From Acidobacteriota bacterium (lineage in GTDB: Bacteria > Acidobacteriota > Terriglobia > Terriglobales > Acidobacteriaceae), in assembly GCA_018268915.1 (NCBI GenBank), contig JAFDVQ010000005.1, forward strand, positions 124,001 through 188,000: 64,000 bases of DNA. Reading direction: 5' to 3'. Shown one piece after another: positions 7,930 to 16,136 of this stretch; position 1 is the first letter of the stretch; each line of letters begins with the position of its first letter. Below the pieces are notes generated by a model. The model searched no databases, was not told the DNA's origin, and worked only from the letters and a program-made list of their open reading frames with translations. The translations under genes and the position numbers were made by a program.

Positions 7930-8523
7930 ATGGCTGCGGATCCGGTTCTGGCTCGGGCGATTGGCGTAGAAGACCTGACTGTAATCAGGCATCTGGAAAC
8001 TGCCTTCGAGGAAGAAACCAAGAACACCGCAACCTGCCGTGCATACGCGGCCCAGGCTGATGAGGAAGGCTTTCACGGAATCGCCAGCCTCTTTCGCGCT
8101 GTTGCTCGGGCTGAACAGATTCATGCAGCCAATCATTCACGGGTGTTGCGGCAGATGAGTGGCCCAGCCGCGGTCCAAATTCCCCTGCCGCATGTTGGTG
8201 GGTCCCTGGAGAACTTGCGCGCAGCACTTGCAGACCAGAGATTCGAGGTCGACTACTTATATCCAACTTTCCTAACAGCCGCAGTGCCGCTTGTCGACTC
8301 AACGGCGATCCGAACCTTTCACTGGGCTCTTGAGGCAGACAAGTCACACGTGCGGCTGTTCTGGCAGTTGATGCCTCGCGTCGGGGCTGATAAGGCGGGC
8401 TGGGCATATACGCCACATCATTTCTTCGTCTGCGCTTTGTGCGGATATGTGGCGCAAGACCCCGAGTCGGACAATTGCCCTAGTTGCAACTTCCTTTGGG
8501 AAAAGTTCGAGACCATTCAATAG
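7930..8523 (+). CDS. Rubrerythrin paralogue
   Basis: This 197-aa protein has the same architecture as the preceding gene: a ferritin-like diiron domain (EEETKNTATCRAY, AEQIHAANH, EADKSH) and a C-terminal rubredoxin domain (C168, C171, C183, C186). It differs by an N-terminal extension of about 15 residues and considerable divergence, so it is a paralogue and not a recent copy. It probably shares the promoter at 7213-7254 because the gap to the upstream gene is only 79 bp and no independent promoter is obvious. The likely role is peroxide reduction with rubredoxin-type electron delivery. Confidence 0.9.
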   Translation: MAADPVLARAIGVEDLTVIRHLETAFEEETKNTATCRAYAAQADEEGFHGIASLFRAVARAEQIHAANHSRVLRQMSGPAAVQIPLPHVGGSLENLRAALADQRFEVDYLYPTFLTAAVPLVDSTAIRTFHWALEADKSHVRLFWQLMPRVGADKAGWAYTPHHFFVCALCGYVAQDPESDNCPSCNFLWEKFETIQ

Positions 8524-8582
8524 TGCTTGCCGTTGCCAACGAGCATGGGTGATCGAACCCCTTGTGCGAACCCGGTACTCCC

Positions 8583-10088
8583 CTAACGCTCGGAAGTGAA
8601 GGGGGAGGCGGGAAGATCTTCACCATTGAACAGATTGCACTGTGGGCTGTTGGCCCATCCGTACCGAACATTGACAGGAGCGGGCACGTCCGGGCTTGAA
8701 GCGATCACGGTGTTTCCATCGATTGTCGCGGTAGCTGGTACGTACTTTCCATCACGGCCGGCGACTTCGAACCCTGTGACTGCTCCGCCCTTGACCTTCA
8801 GGCCTTTGGCATGATCGAACCACGCGCGGATCGAGCTGGACTCAGTTGTAGCCTGACGGAAGAGTGGGCCGGAATACTCGATGTTCTCGTCATAGCTAAG
8901 GACTCGTGCGGCCCGGGCGAGACGCAGACCCACGTCGAGCTTATCGGTTGGATGAACGTCATCGGGATTGCCTATGTCAATGGTCACAGCCATTGCGACG
9001 TTGCGCATGGCAAGAGTGCGGACCTGTTGCTCGCGAAGCTGGGCCCAGTCCTCTCGCGGAGTGGACTTGAAATTGGAGATTTGCACGTAAAGAAACGGGA
9101 AGTCGCCGATTGCCCACTGGTGACGCCAATCTTCGATCAGGGTCCGCATCACGCGATCGTAGGTGTGAACGCGAGCAAGGGCGCTGTTGCTCTCGCCCTG
9201 ATACCAGAGCGCTCCACGGATAGGCAGCGGCGCGAGAGGAGCAATCATGCCGTTCCAGAGAAGACCAGGACCCCAGCTCATCAGTGGCGGATGCCAAGGA
9301 AACTGAGGAGCGGGCTTCCCTGCGGCCTTGGCTTCTTCCAACTGTTTCTTCTCGTCTGCCTGTTCGGCGTCAGCGTCTGCAGCTTCGTCGAGCATCTTGC
9401 CGCGGGAGGCAAATATGGGAGCAAGAGAAGCGTCTTCTCCGAGAGCTGTGAGCCGAACCCAGGATTCTCCGACGGTACCGCCCCACGTGGCATCGATAAG
9501 GCCGATGGTGACATGCTGGCGCGCGGCGATATCTCGAGCGAAATACCAGGCGACAGCAGAAAATTCTTTTGCTGTTTCGGGGTTCGATGGGGTCCAACCA
9601 TCGGTGTCAGCGTCCCACATCGCATAGTCTGCAGTGCGCTTGCGGACCATGAGCAGGCGGATCTGTGGATTGGTGGCAGCGGGTAAGTCCTGTGCGGCAG
9701 TGCTGGCCTTGCTTAGAGGGAACTCCATGTTGGATTGCCCGGAGGCCACCCACACGTCACCGACCATAATGTCTTCGAGAGTGATTGCCGGCTGATTTGT
9801 GCCCTGATTCGGTGCGGGGCCCGGCGTAACCGTCAGGGTAAACGGGCCACCAGCTGCGCCGGGCTTCAGATATGCGCTCCAATGGCCCAGCGGGTCGGCA
9901 ACGGCGTTTCGCGACTCGCCCCGAAATGCTACCGTCACGCCCTGGCCGGGTGATGCTATGCCCCATACGTGCACGGGCAGATCGCGCTGCATAACCATGT
10001 GGCTGGAGAGGACTTTGGGCAAGCTCACCTGAGCGGCGAGAGCCGTTGAGCATGCAAAGAGGATCACGGACAGGGATGGAATGCGCAC
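8583..10088 (-). CDS. Sialate O-acetylesterase family protein, secreted
   Basis: This 501-aa protein of the SGNH/GDSL superfamily likely removes acetyl groups from sialic acid or related glycans outside the cytoplasm. An N-terminal signal peptide (RIPSLSVILFACSTALAAQ) is visible. The nucleophile block is ASGQSNMEF, later blocks are GALWYQGESN and the C-terminal DDVHPTDK with the catalytic Asp/His pair. The start is GTG at 10088, with GAGG six bases upstream on the minus strand. It converges with the rubrerythrin pair and is divergent from the next gene. The exact substrate is not determinable; many acidobacterial members act on plant or microbial polysaccharide acetyl esters. Confidence 0.88.
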   Translation of the reverse strand: MRIPSLSVILFACSTALAAQVSLPKVLSSHMVMQRDLPVHVWGIASPGQGVTVAFRGESRNAVADPLGHWSAYLKPGAAGGPFTLTVTPGPAPNQGTNQPAITLEDIMVGDVWVASGQSNMEFPLSKASTAAQDLPAATNPQIRLLMVRKRTADYAMWDADTDGWTPSNPETAKEFSAVAWYFARDIAARQHVTIGLIDATWGGTVGESWVRLTALGEDASLAPIFASRGKMLDEAADADAEQADEKKQLEEAKAAGKPAPQFPWHPPLMSWGPGLLWNGMIAPLAPLPIRGALWYQGESNSALARVHTYDRVMRTLIEDWRHQWAIGDFPFLYVQISNFKSTPREDWAQLREQQVRTLAMRNVAMAVTIDIGNPDDVHPTDKLDVGLRLARAARVLSYDENIEYSGPLFRQATTESSSIRAWFDHAKGLKVKGGAVTGFEVAGRDGKYVPATATIDGNTVIASSPDVPAPVNVRYGWANSPQCNLFNGEDLPASPFTSER

Positions 10089-10439
10089 GAAGGGCCTCGC
10101 AGCAGTGGTTTGGAATTTCGAGAACGCGGGTGCGCTCGATTTTTCCGGAAGGAGAACGTTATCAGAGCGACCCGAATCTCGTCATTTGCGTTGTGGAATA
10201 CGAAACATTCGACTTAGCGCAACAATTTGGACGAAAAGGGGTCTATTTCAGTGAGGGTCGCCGACTCGGTGGTTGAGTGTCGGACGAAGCCTGCTGACAC
10301 AACAAACTGCACTCATTACCGGAGATTAGGACAGAATCACAATCTGACACAATGCGGGTTTATTTTTGTCGCTTTGTCGCAATACTTGAAAGAGAAATTT
10401 GGTTTCTGACATTTTGATTTTTTGGAGCTGAAGTATCCG
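10089..10439. other. Divergent intergenic region, 351 bp
   Basis: This region separates the minus-strand acetylesterase from the plus-strand NC-motif protein. It is more AT-rich towards its right end. A 9-bp direct repeat CTGACACAA occurs at 10294-10302 and 10344-10352, and TTTGTCGC-like repeats occur near 10367-10381. No convincing promoter hexamer pair, RNA or open reading frame with a ribosome site was seen. Confidence 0.4.
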
Positions 10440-11516
10440 ATGATGCGCGCCCCCCGCAGAATCGTAATGTTGTTTTGCGTTCTCGCGTTGCTGTTCATCA
10501 GCTCGATGCGTTCGCAAGGGCAGGCTGCCCTCCTTCTAGAGGAGCCCTATGGATTCTTCGGGACCCTTAATCCCACGGGACACACGGCTATTTATTTTGC
10601 GCGGATTTGTGCCGACACTCCTACAAAGCTGCGCCGCTGCGAGCATGGCGAACTGGGGTCGGTTATTTCTCGTTATAGCGATGTGGCTCATCACGACTGG
10701 GTCGTGATTCCGCTACTACCGTATCTTTACTCAGTCGAGGATATCTCGGAGATCCCGGACCGCGTGAATCGCGAGACGGTTCACCGCCTGCGCAATCAAT
10801 ACCATGAGGCGCACCTGCGGGTCCTTGGCAAGGATGTTCGCAAGGGCGATTTCTGGCACGGCGGCTGGACTCAGCTGGTTGGTGTTTCCTACGAGCGCAG
10901 GATGTATGCGTTCCGGTTCGACACGACGGAAGAGCAGGATGATGCGTTCATCGAGCGGATGAATAGAGACAAGAACCGGTCTCACTTTGAGTTGTTCTTC
11001 AATAACTGCGCAGACTTCTCGCGCAAGGTGATGAATCAGTATTTTCCGCGGAGTTTCCGGCGCAGCTTCTTTCCGGATGCGGGCATGACGACTCCGAAAC
11101 AAATCACATTCAAGCTGGTCCGCTACGCGAAGAAGCACCCGGAGCTCCACCTGGACGTGTATGAGATCCCTCAGGTTCCTGGTTATCGCAGAATGAGCCG
11201 CACAAATAAGGGCGTCTCAGAGTCGTTGATTACGACGGGGTATGCATTGCCCATTGCTGTTCTGAATCCGTACGTGGCCGGCGGCCTGTTTGTCGACTAC
11301 GTGCTTCACGGGCGGTATCACCTGATTCCGAAGAATCCTGCGAAGCTGCTGCCGGATGATCTCGCGGTATTGACATTGTCCGGCGCTGCGAAAGAGAATG
11401 CCCTCACCGCAAGTGAACAGGTCCACAGCGTCGCTGCCGCGAGTGCAGTCGTGGATGTCCCTACCGATGCCGCAGCAAATTCCGGCCTGAAGGAAACCGT
11501 GGCCGAACATGAGTGA
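10440..11516 (+). CDS. Secreted protein with permuted papain-like (LRAT/NlpC-type) NC motif
   Basis: This 358-aa protein begins with a signal peptide or single anchor (RIVMLFCVLALLFIS). It contains a GHTAIYF motif near residue 46 and a FELFFNNCADFSRKVMN motif further on. A His-first, Cys-later order with N-N-C-A-D-F is typical of circularly permuted NlpC/P60-LRAT-like or DUF4105-like cysteine hydrolases. A hydrophobic stretch follows near residues 262-285. The substrate is unknown. The start at 10440 is chosen because GGAG lies 12 bases upstream; a TTG at 10422 is an alternative. It overlaps the next gene by 8 bp, so the two are probably cotranscribed. The catalytic assignment is inferred from the motif only. 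Confidence 0.6.
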   Translation: MMRAPRRIVMLFCVLALLFISSMRSQGQAALLLEEPYGFFGTLNPTGHTAIYFARICADTPTKLRRCEHGELGSVISRYSDVAHHDWVVIPLLPYLYSVEDISEIPDRVNRETVHRLRNQYHEAHLRVLGKDVRKGDFWHGGWTQLVGVSYERRMYAFRFDTTEEQDDAFIERMNRDKNRSHFELFFNNCADFSRKVMNQYFPRSFRRSFFPDAGMTTPKQITFKLVRYAKKHPELHLDVYEIPQVPGYRRMSRTNKGVSESLITTGYALPIAVLNPYVAGGLFVDYVLHGRYHLIPKNPAKLLPDDLAVLTLSGAAKENALTASEQVHSVAAASAVVDVPTDAAANSGLKETVAEHE

Positions 11517-11940
11517 GACGCAGTCTCTCAAGAATCACGCTCGCTTAGATCCCGCTTACCACATCCTGCTTTTCCTCGTTTACGTCGCAAACCTAGTTTA
11601 CGCGGGGTTTCACGTATATCGTCAGCCGAGCCTTTCATCGGGCTGGTATGTCGTGCTGTCGCTTGTGGCGGCGGTTCCACTGATCAAGCTACGGACATAT
11701 CCGCTGAAGGTACAGGATCGGGTGATCAGACTTGAGGAGAGGCTGCGATTGCAGGCACTCGCTCCGCAGGAATGGCACACGCATCTTTATCGTTTGACTG
11801 AAGACCAACTGATTGCCCTTCGATTCGCTGCTGAGGATGAGGTGGTCGGTTTGGCGAAGACCGCCCTGGAACAGAATCTGAATCGAAAGCAGATTAAAGA
11901 GCGGATTCGCAGTTGGCGAGCTGACGACTGGCGGGTGTAG
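11509..11940 (+). CDS. DUF6526-like membrane protein
   Basis: This 143-aa protein resembles the uncharacterised DUF6526 family. Two transmembrane segments lie at about residues 15-35 and 44-63, followed by a cytoplasmic charged domain (QDRVIRLEERLRLQALAP) and a C-terminus ending RSWRADDWRV, which is typical of the family. No function is known. It overlaps the preceding NC-motif gene by 8 bp and ends with no clear terminator. Confidence 0.65.
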   Translation: MSETQSLKNHARLDPAYHILLFLVYVANLVYAGFHVYRQPSLSSGWYVVLSLVAAVPLIKLRTYPLKVQDRVIRLEERLRLQALAPQEWHTHLYRLTEDQLIALRFAAEDEVVGLAKTALEQNLNRKQIKERIRSWRADDWRV

Positions 11941-12134
11941 CTGGCCGCTCAGGGAGCGGGTTACATTGCGAGACGTCGCCCAAAAGAGGGCGCATCGTCA
12001 TATGCAGCAAAAACTTGCCTACGGTCATGAGTTCCTATCCGCTTACTGACATTGCTCCTGCCAGTGCGTCCAACCTGCTGGAGACCAAAATGCGCCAAAT
12101 GCATTCGGGTCAAATCGGGGGTAGAATTGGCGCT

Positions 12135-13046
12135 ATGAGGGTTAGGGCTGCACTTGCTTTGGGGGTGGCGATCGCGCTTCCAGTATGGGGGCAGCACCAA
12201 GGCGGTCACAGCGGCGGGGGATCAACTGTCCACGCCGGAGGATTCAGCCATTCCGGGAGCGCTATGCACGGTGGTGGTTCCATGGGCCACCAGGGGTCTT
12301 ATGGGCGAGCGCCCAATTATTCCGGCCTGACTGGACTGCAGCAACCATCAAGTTTTTCGGCTCCGGGGCTATTCCCGACGCAGGGACGACTGCAGCCTCC
12401 ACCACGGGCGGGAGTTACTCTTCCCTATCGTGGCGATGGCTTTTCCGGAGGCCGATACGGTCATGGCCCGGGCGGCGGGAGCAGAGACCATCGCGGACCC
12501 TATCGCGGCCGGGATCATCGGAGACACTACCGCGGACGAGGCTCCTACGGCTATTCGCCCGGATTCATCTACCCCTATCCCTATGTTGCTGATCCCGGTT
12601 TTTACGACTGGGGAGCAACGGACTACTCAGAAAATGAGCAGCAAGGCTATGCAGGCGGACCCCCTGATCAGGAGCCTGAAAGTGGGTATGGACCCGAACA
12701 ACCCGGACCTGACTATGGCGATGCTCCTTATCCGCAACAACAGGAATACGCAGCGCAGCCTCCAGTAACGCCAACGCCCGGTGCTCAGCGCCAGGAATAT
12801 CATTTTGCAACTGCATCGCCGTCCGCCCCATCACCGCTGGCTTCCAAGCCCCTCACAGTGATTTTCAAAGGTGGTCGCGCGCCGGAGAAGGTGCAGAACT
12901 ACATGGTCACGTCCTCCGCGCTCACCAACCTGGACAGTGAACACTTCGAGAAAATTCCTCTCGATCAAATCGACGTCGGCGCGACGCAACAGGCCAATCG
13001 TTCGAGTGGAATTGATTTTCAGGTTCCGGTAGCTACTCGCGATTAG
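12135..13046 (+). CDS. Glycine/histidine-rich secreted protein of unknown function
   Basis: This 303-aa protein has a clear signal peptide (RVRAALALGVAIALPVWGQ). It is followed by a low-complexity Gly/His/Ser region (HQGGHSGGGSTVHAGG) and then Gly/Arg/Tyr-rich and Pro/Gln-rich stretches. The last 70 residues look folded (KPLTVIFKGGRAPEKVQNYMV). The start at 12135 is preferred over the in-frame ATG at 12015 because the signal peptide begins there. No enzymatic motif is seen. The composition suggests an envelope or matrix-associated protein, possibly metal-binding through His, but this is speculation. Confidence 0.6.
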   Translation: MRVRAALALGVAIALPVWGQHQGGHSGGGSTVHAGGFSHSGSAMHGGGSMGHQGSYGRAPNYSGLTGLQQPSSFSAPGLFPTQGRLQPPPRAGVTLPYRGDGFSGGRYGHGPGGGSRDHRGPYRGRDHRRHYRGRGSYGYSPGFIYPYPYVADPGFYDWGATDYSENEQQGYAGGPPDQEPESGYGPEQPGPDYGDAPYPQQQEYAAQPPVTPTPGAQRQEYHFATASPSAPSPLASKPLTVIFKGGRAPEKVQNYMVTSSALTNLDSEHFEKIPLDQIDVGATQQANRSSGIDFQVPVATRD

Positions 13047-13172
13047 TCTTTTAACTGTCGATGATGGTTTCGCGTTCGCTGATGTTTGTGCGAATGCTGT
13101 TGGTCCCCGAATCAGGGCTATTCAGCCCAGCGGCGTCGTCCTGAATTCTCTGATAGCTATAATTGGCGATCG

Positions 13173-14495
13173 ATGGATCTCCCTGGCCCAGACGGCTTCC
13201 TGCTTGCGCCGAGTGATCCGCTGCGCAATGCGCACCTGCGGCTGAATGAATTTCTTCTTGCAGAGGAACAGCGCGATCCGAACTCTCCTATCGACGCTGC
13301 CCCATGGAGAAAAGTGCCGAAGCGAGAGCTGCCCGGCTTGACACTTGCAATTCTCTGCCGAATGCAGTGGCTTGGCCAGCATGATGCTGATCTGGACACA
13401 GCCCATCTCAGTCGCATCCGCCTCGTCAGGCTACTGCGCGTTCTCTACACCATCAAATGGCCAGCCAACGAACCTGAACTTGTTTCGCTCGTTGATGCGA
13501 CGACTCCCCTCCTGGACCGAATCGCTCCTTTTGGGCCTGTTGAGCGGGTGGGCGATTACCTAAGGACAGGTGATCTTACGCCTGAGCTTTGTCACGCATT
13601 GCGCACATTTCAGACCGCTTTACGCGACGAGGGCTCTGGAAGCCAGACGAGCCTTCAGTCGCTGCGACAAACACTGCACATGCTCCTGTGGATGGATGAG
13701 TGGGAGCCGCTTGATCCGGAGCGCTGCTGGAGCGAATGTGTCCGTCGTGATTTTCGTGAAATGAGCGGGGAACGGCGCGTGAAGTGGCGCGTTCTTCTCA
13801 AGCATCTCCGTGGGAATGCTCCGGTCAGGATGCCCAAAGGCTGGGTAAAGGACGCGACCCCATTACTGGCCGCAGTTGGGATCGAGGATTTTCGCGAAAA
13901 GTTTGCCTCATGGTTTATGCCCTTCAGGTCTGGTGTGCCTTTGCCGCTTTCGGTTCCAGGAAGTCACGTGCTGAAGGGACTGATCTGGTATTGCGCCGTA
14001 GCGAACGATGAAGAGGCTCGCGAGATCGCTCTGTGGCTGCTGGAGGTGAAGTGGAGACAAAAGCGAAACACTGAGAAGTCCCTGGTCGCTCTTACCGAGC
14101 TCGGGATCACACGCGAGGAGCTTGCTTCCCGCCAGTTGATCAAGGAGCGCGCACCCGATCCGATGCCCAACTACATGCAACGTCTCGGAAAGAGTCTGGC
14201 ACTCACTACGACCGACCGCATAGCTGCTTCTGCGGAAGGAGATTTGCTCATCGTCCAGGGCCAGCTGCACTTTTATCGGATATCACGGGAGACAGGACGA
14301 ATTGACCGCGCGAGCGACAATGCTGTTCTCGAACTCGACTGGCACTCCCTTCCCGATCAATTCAGGCTGATGATCAACCGGGAGTGCGATTCTCCGCATC
14401 AAGTGCAGATGCGCGCATTTCTGCTGATGAACGATGGCGTGTTCGCCAAATACTTCAAGGAATCACCTGCTCAGAAAGCCGGCAAGAACAAGTGA
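13173..14495 (+). CDS. Hypothetical protein, about 440 aa
   Basis: I do not recognise this protein. The predicted product is soluble, mostly helical and rich in Trp, Arg and Leu, with no signal peptide or transmembrane segment. Conserved-looking blocks are PGSHVLKGLIWYCAVANDEEA and WLLEVKWRQKRNTEKSLVAL in the middle. These resemble helical-repeat scaffolds seen near DUF4132-type proteins, but I cannot assign a family. The start at 13173 (MDLPGPDG) is a choice. The frame is open from 13086 with only a TTG there, and neither has a good ribosome site. It converges with the metallophosphoesterase gene 10 bp downstream. Confidence 0.55.
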   Translation: MDLPGPDGFLLAPSDPLRNAHLRLNEFLLAEEQRDPNSPIDAAPWRKVPKRELPGLTLAILCRMQWLGQHDADLDTAHLSRIRLVRLLRVLYTIKWPANEPELVSLVDATTPLLDRIAPFGPVERVGDYLRTGDLTPELCHALRTFQTALRDEGSGSQTSLQSLRQTLHMLLWMDEWEPLDPERCWSECVRRDFREMSGERRVKWRVLLKHLRGNAPVRMPKGWVKDATPLLAAVGIEDFREKFASWFMPFRSGVPLPLSVPGSHVLKGLIWYCAVANDEEAREIALWLLEVKWRQKRNTEKSLVALTELGITREELASRQLIKERAPDPMPNYMQRLGKSLALTTTDRIAASAEGDLLIVQGQLHFYRISRETGRIDRASDNAVLELDWHSLPDQFRLMINRECDSPHQVQMRAFLLMNDGVFAKYFKESPAQKAGKNK

Positions 14496-14505
14496 GCAGG
14501 TCTGA

Positions 14506-15213
14506 CTAGAGATTGAAGATCGCAAACGGATGCTCTTCGCCTCGCTGGCGAAGGATGGGGAGCGCTACATTGCACACGCGAACTCCGGATTTCGTTTCGG
14601 CTGAGAACGTTCCCTTGTGTGCGTGGCCGTGCACTGCAAGGACCGGTTTGTGGACCTCTAGCGCGCGTTCAAGCCTCGAGCTACCCAGGAAAGGAAATAT
14701 CGGCTCCGGCTCGCCCACGATTGTGTCTTTGATGGGAGAGTAGTGCGTGATGCTGACTTTTTTAGCCGCATGCGTCTGCGCCAGACCGTAATCGAGCTTG
14801 ACGGCCTCGCGCTCTGCCACCTCTACGAAGGTTTTGATTCCCTGCTCTCCGAAAGGCATTAATTCGTAGGGAGCAAAACCGCCACAGAAACCCTTGGTTC
14901 CGGCAAACCCGATTCCATCCACTTCGAAGCAGTGGCCATCGAGAAGATGGACTCCGGCAACGCGCAGCATTCCGGCAATCTCGTCCTGATGACCGCTCTC
15001 GTGGTCGTGATTTCCAAGGACGGCAATCACAGGAATACGAATATGCTCCAGTAAGCCCAGGACGACCTTCATCTCTTCGGGGTTGCCGTGGTTGGTCAGA
15101 TCTCCTGCAATCACCAGCGCGTCTGCCAGATCGTTGACCACTGAGAACTGCTGGATGTCGCGCTCGTGGTTTTCAGCCTTGAGATGGATGTCGGCTACTG
15201 CAGCCAGCCTCAT
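14506..15213 (-). CDS. Calcineurin-like metallophosphoesterase
   Basis: This 235-aa cytosolic protein has the full metallophosphoesterase signature: ADIH (residues 7-10), GDLTNHG, GNHDHE, THYSP and GHAHKG for the dinuclear metal site. The substrate is not evident; members act on phosphomonoesters, phosphodiesters or nucleotides. It starts inside the end of the nucleotidyltransferase gene (4-bp ATGA overlap). The two proteins are therefore translationally coupled and may act on the same nucleotide-linked substrate. Confidence 0.85.
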   Translation of the reverse strand: MRLAAVADIHLKAENHERDIQQFSVVNDLADALVIAGDLTNHGNPEEMKVVLGLLEHIRIPVIAVLGNHDHESGHQDEIAGMLRVAGVHLLDGHCFEVDGIGFAGTKGFCGGFAPYELMPFGEQGIKTFVEVAEREAVKLDYGLAQTHAAKKVSITHYSPIKDTIVGEPEPIFPFLGSSRLERALEVHKPVLAVHGHAHKGTFSAETKSGVRVCNVALPILRQRGEEHPFAIFNL

Positions 15214-16067
15214 TCCTTGCTCCTGGTCGTGTTGGTCTCCTCTAATGGATGCGGATAGTTGTCCCAGAGTTCGCGGTAAGAGTCGTGCTCACCCCATTCG
15301 TTTACATCAATAGCGAACATTTTCGGATCGATGAGGGTTCCGCGGAATGGCACATTGCTGGTGGGGGCGGCCACCGACTGATTGAAACTCTCTGTCAGCT
15401 CACGCCAAACGCCAGCCGGGACATCGCCGGCATTCGCAGGATAAATGTAGGCAAAGAGAATGAGGTGCCAGTAGAGCATCTGCCAATGAGGCTCAGTGAG
15501 CTTTCGCAAACGATCCCAGTCGAGATTGGCGGCAGTAGCTCTCAGCATGTGCGCAATATCGGCGCCATCGAACCGTTCTCGCCGAGTGACGAAAAGCTTA
15601 GAAGCAATCATCTCTTCGGCGGGGAGGACCTTGCAGCGCATTCCCAGTACTTCATCTTCCTCGGCGCGATCGATCCAGGACTGTTCGACGGTCAGAGTCG
15701 CATTGCCGACTCCAGTAATCAGATCGACGAAGTAATCTCCGCGCCTGGCCTTGGCAAGCCATACTGGATCTTGCACGTATGTTTCGAAGCCTTCGCGAAC
15801 GAGCACCTCGAACGCGCTGGGAACTGCGGCGGGTGGAATGACGAGATCCAGATCTTTGGTTGTTCGCCAGATGCCGGTGTGGTGATGAAAGGCAAATCCG
15901 CCGCTGACTGCAAATGGAACGTCTGCTGCCAGGAGGCCCTTGAGAACACCCTGATAGCACTCATACGCCTCGGGAGCCCATACGGGCTCCTCAGAGGATG
16001 TAAAGGGTAACTCTGTGCCACCGTCCGACATGAATAACTTCGATGCAGAGTTGCAGGGGGACAGCAT
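15210..16067 (-). CDS. Nucleotidyltransferase-fold protein (AbiEii/MNT-like)
   Basis: This protein of up to 285 aa carries a nucleotidyltransferase-like core. GGFAFHHHTGIWRTTKDLDLVI has the small GG loop followed by D-x-D (DLDL), then a third acidic position in DYFVDLITGVG. This arrangement is found in AbiEii and related minimal nucleotidyltransferases. The C-terminal half (AEEMIASKLFVTRRERFDGADIAHML) matches the helical part of such proteins. An internal ATG at 16031 (MSDGG) is a possible shorter start. No AbiEi-type antitoxin partner is present; instead it is coupled by a 4-bp overlap to a metallophosphoesterase. Confidence 0.65.
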   Translation of the reverse strand: MLSPCNSASKLFMSDGGTELPFTSSEEPVWAPEAYECYQGVLKGLLAADVPFAVSGGFAFHHHTGIWRTTKDLDLVIPPAAVPSAFEVLVREGFETYVQDPVWLAKARRGDYFVDLITGVGNATLTVEQSWIDRAEEDEVLGMRCKVLPAEEMIASKLFVTRRERFDGADIAHMLRATAANLDWDRLRKLTEPHWQMLYWHLILFAYIYPANAGDVPAGVWRELTESFNQSVAAPTSNVPFRGTLIDPKMFAIDVNEWGEHDSYRELWDNYPHPLEETNTTRSKE

Positions 16068-16136
16068 CGAAAAATTGATGGCACCTTCTATGAGATAAAG
16101 ATGCCGCTACCCGCTTGCTGAACGGCGTTTGCAGAT

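Noticed and set aside
8811..9686. 291-aa open frame antisense to the acetylesterase
   Set aside because: Shadow frame; the minus-strand gene has signal peptide and catalytic motifs, this one has none.
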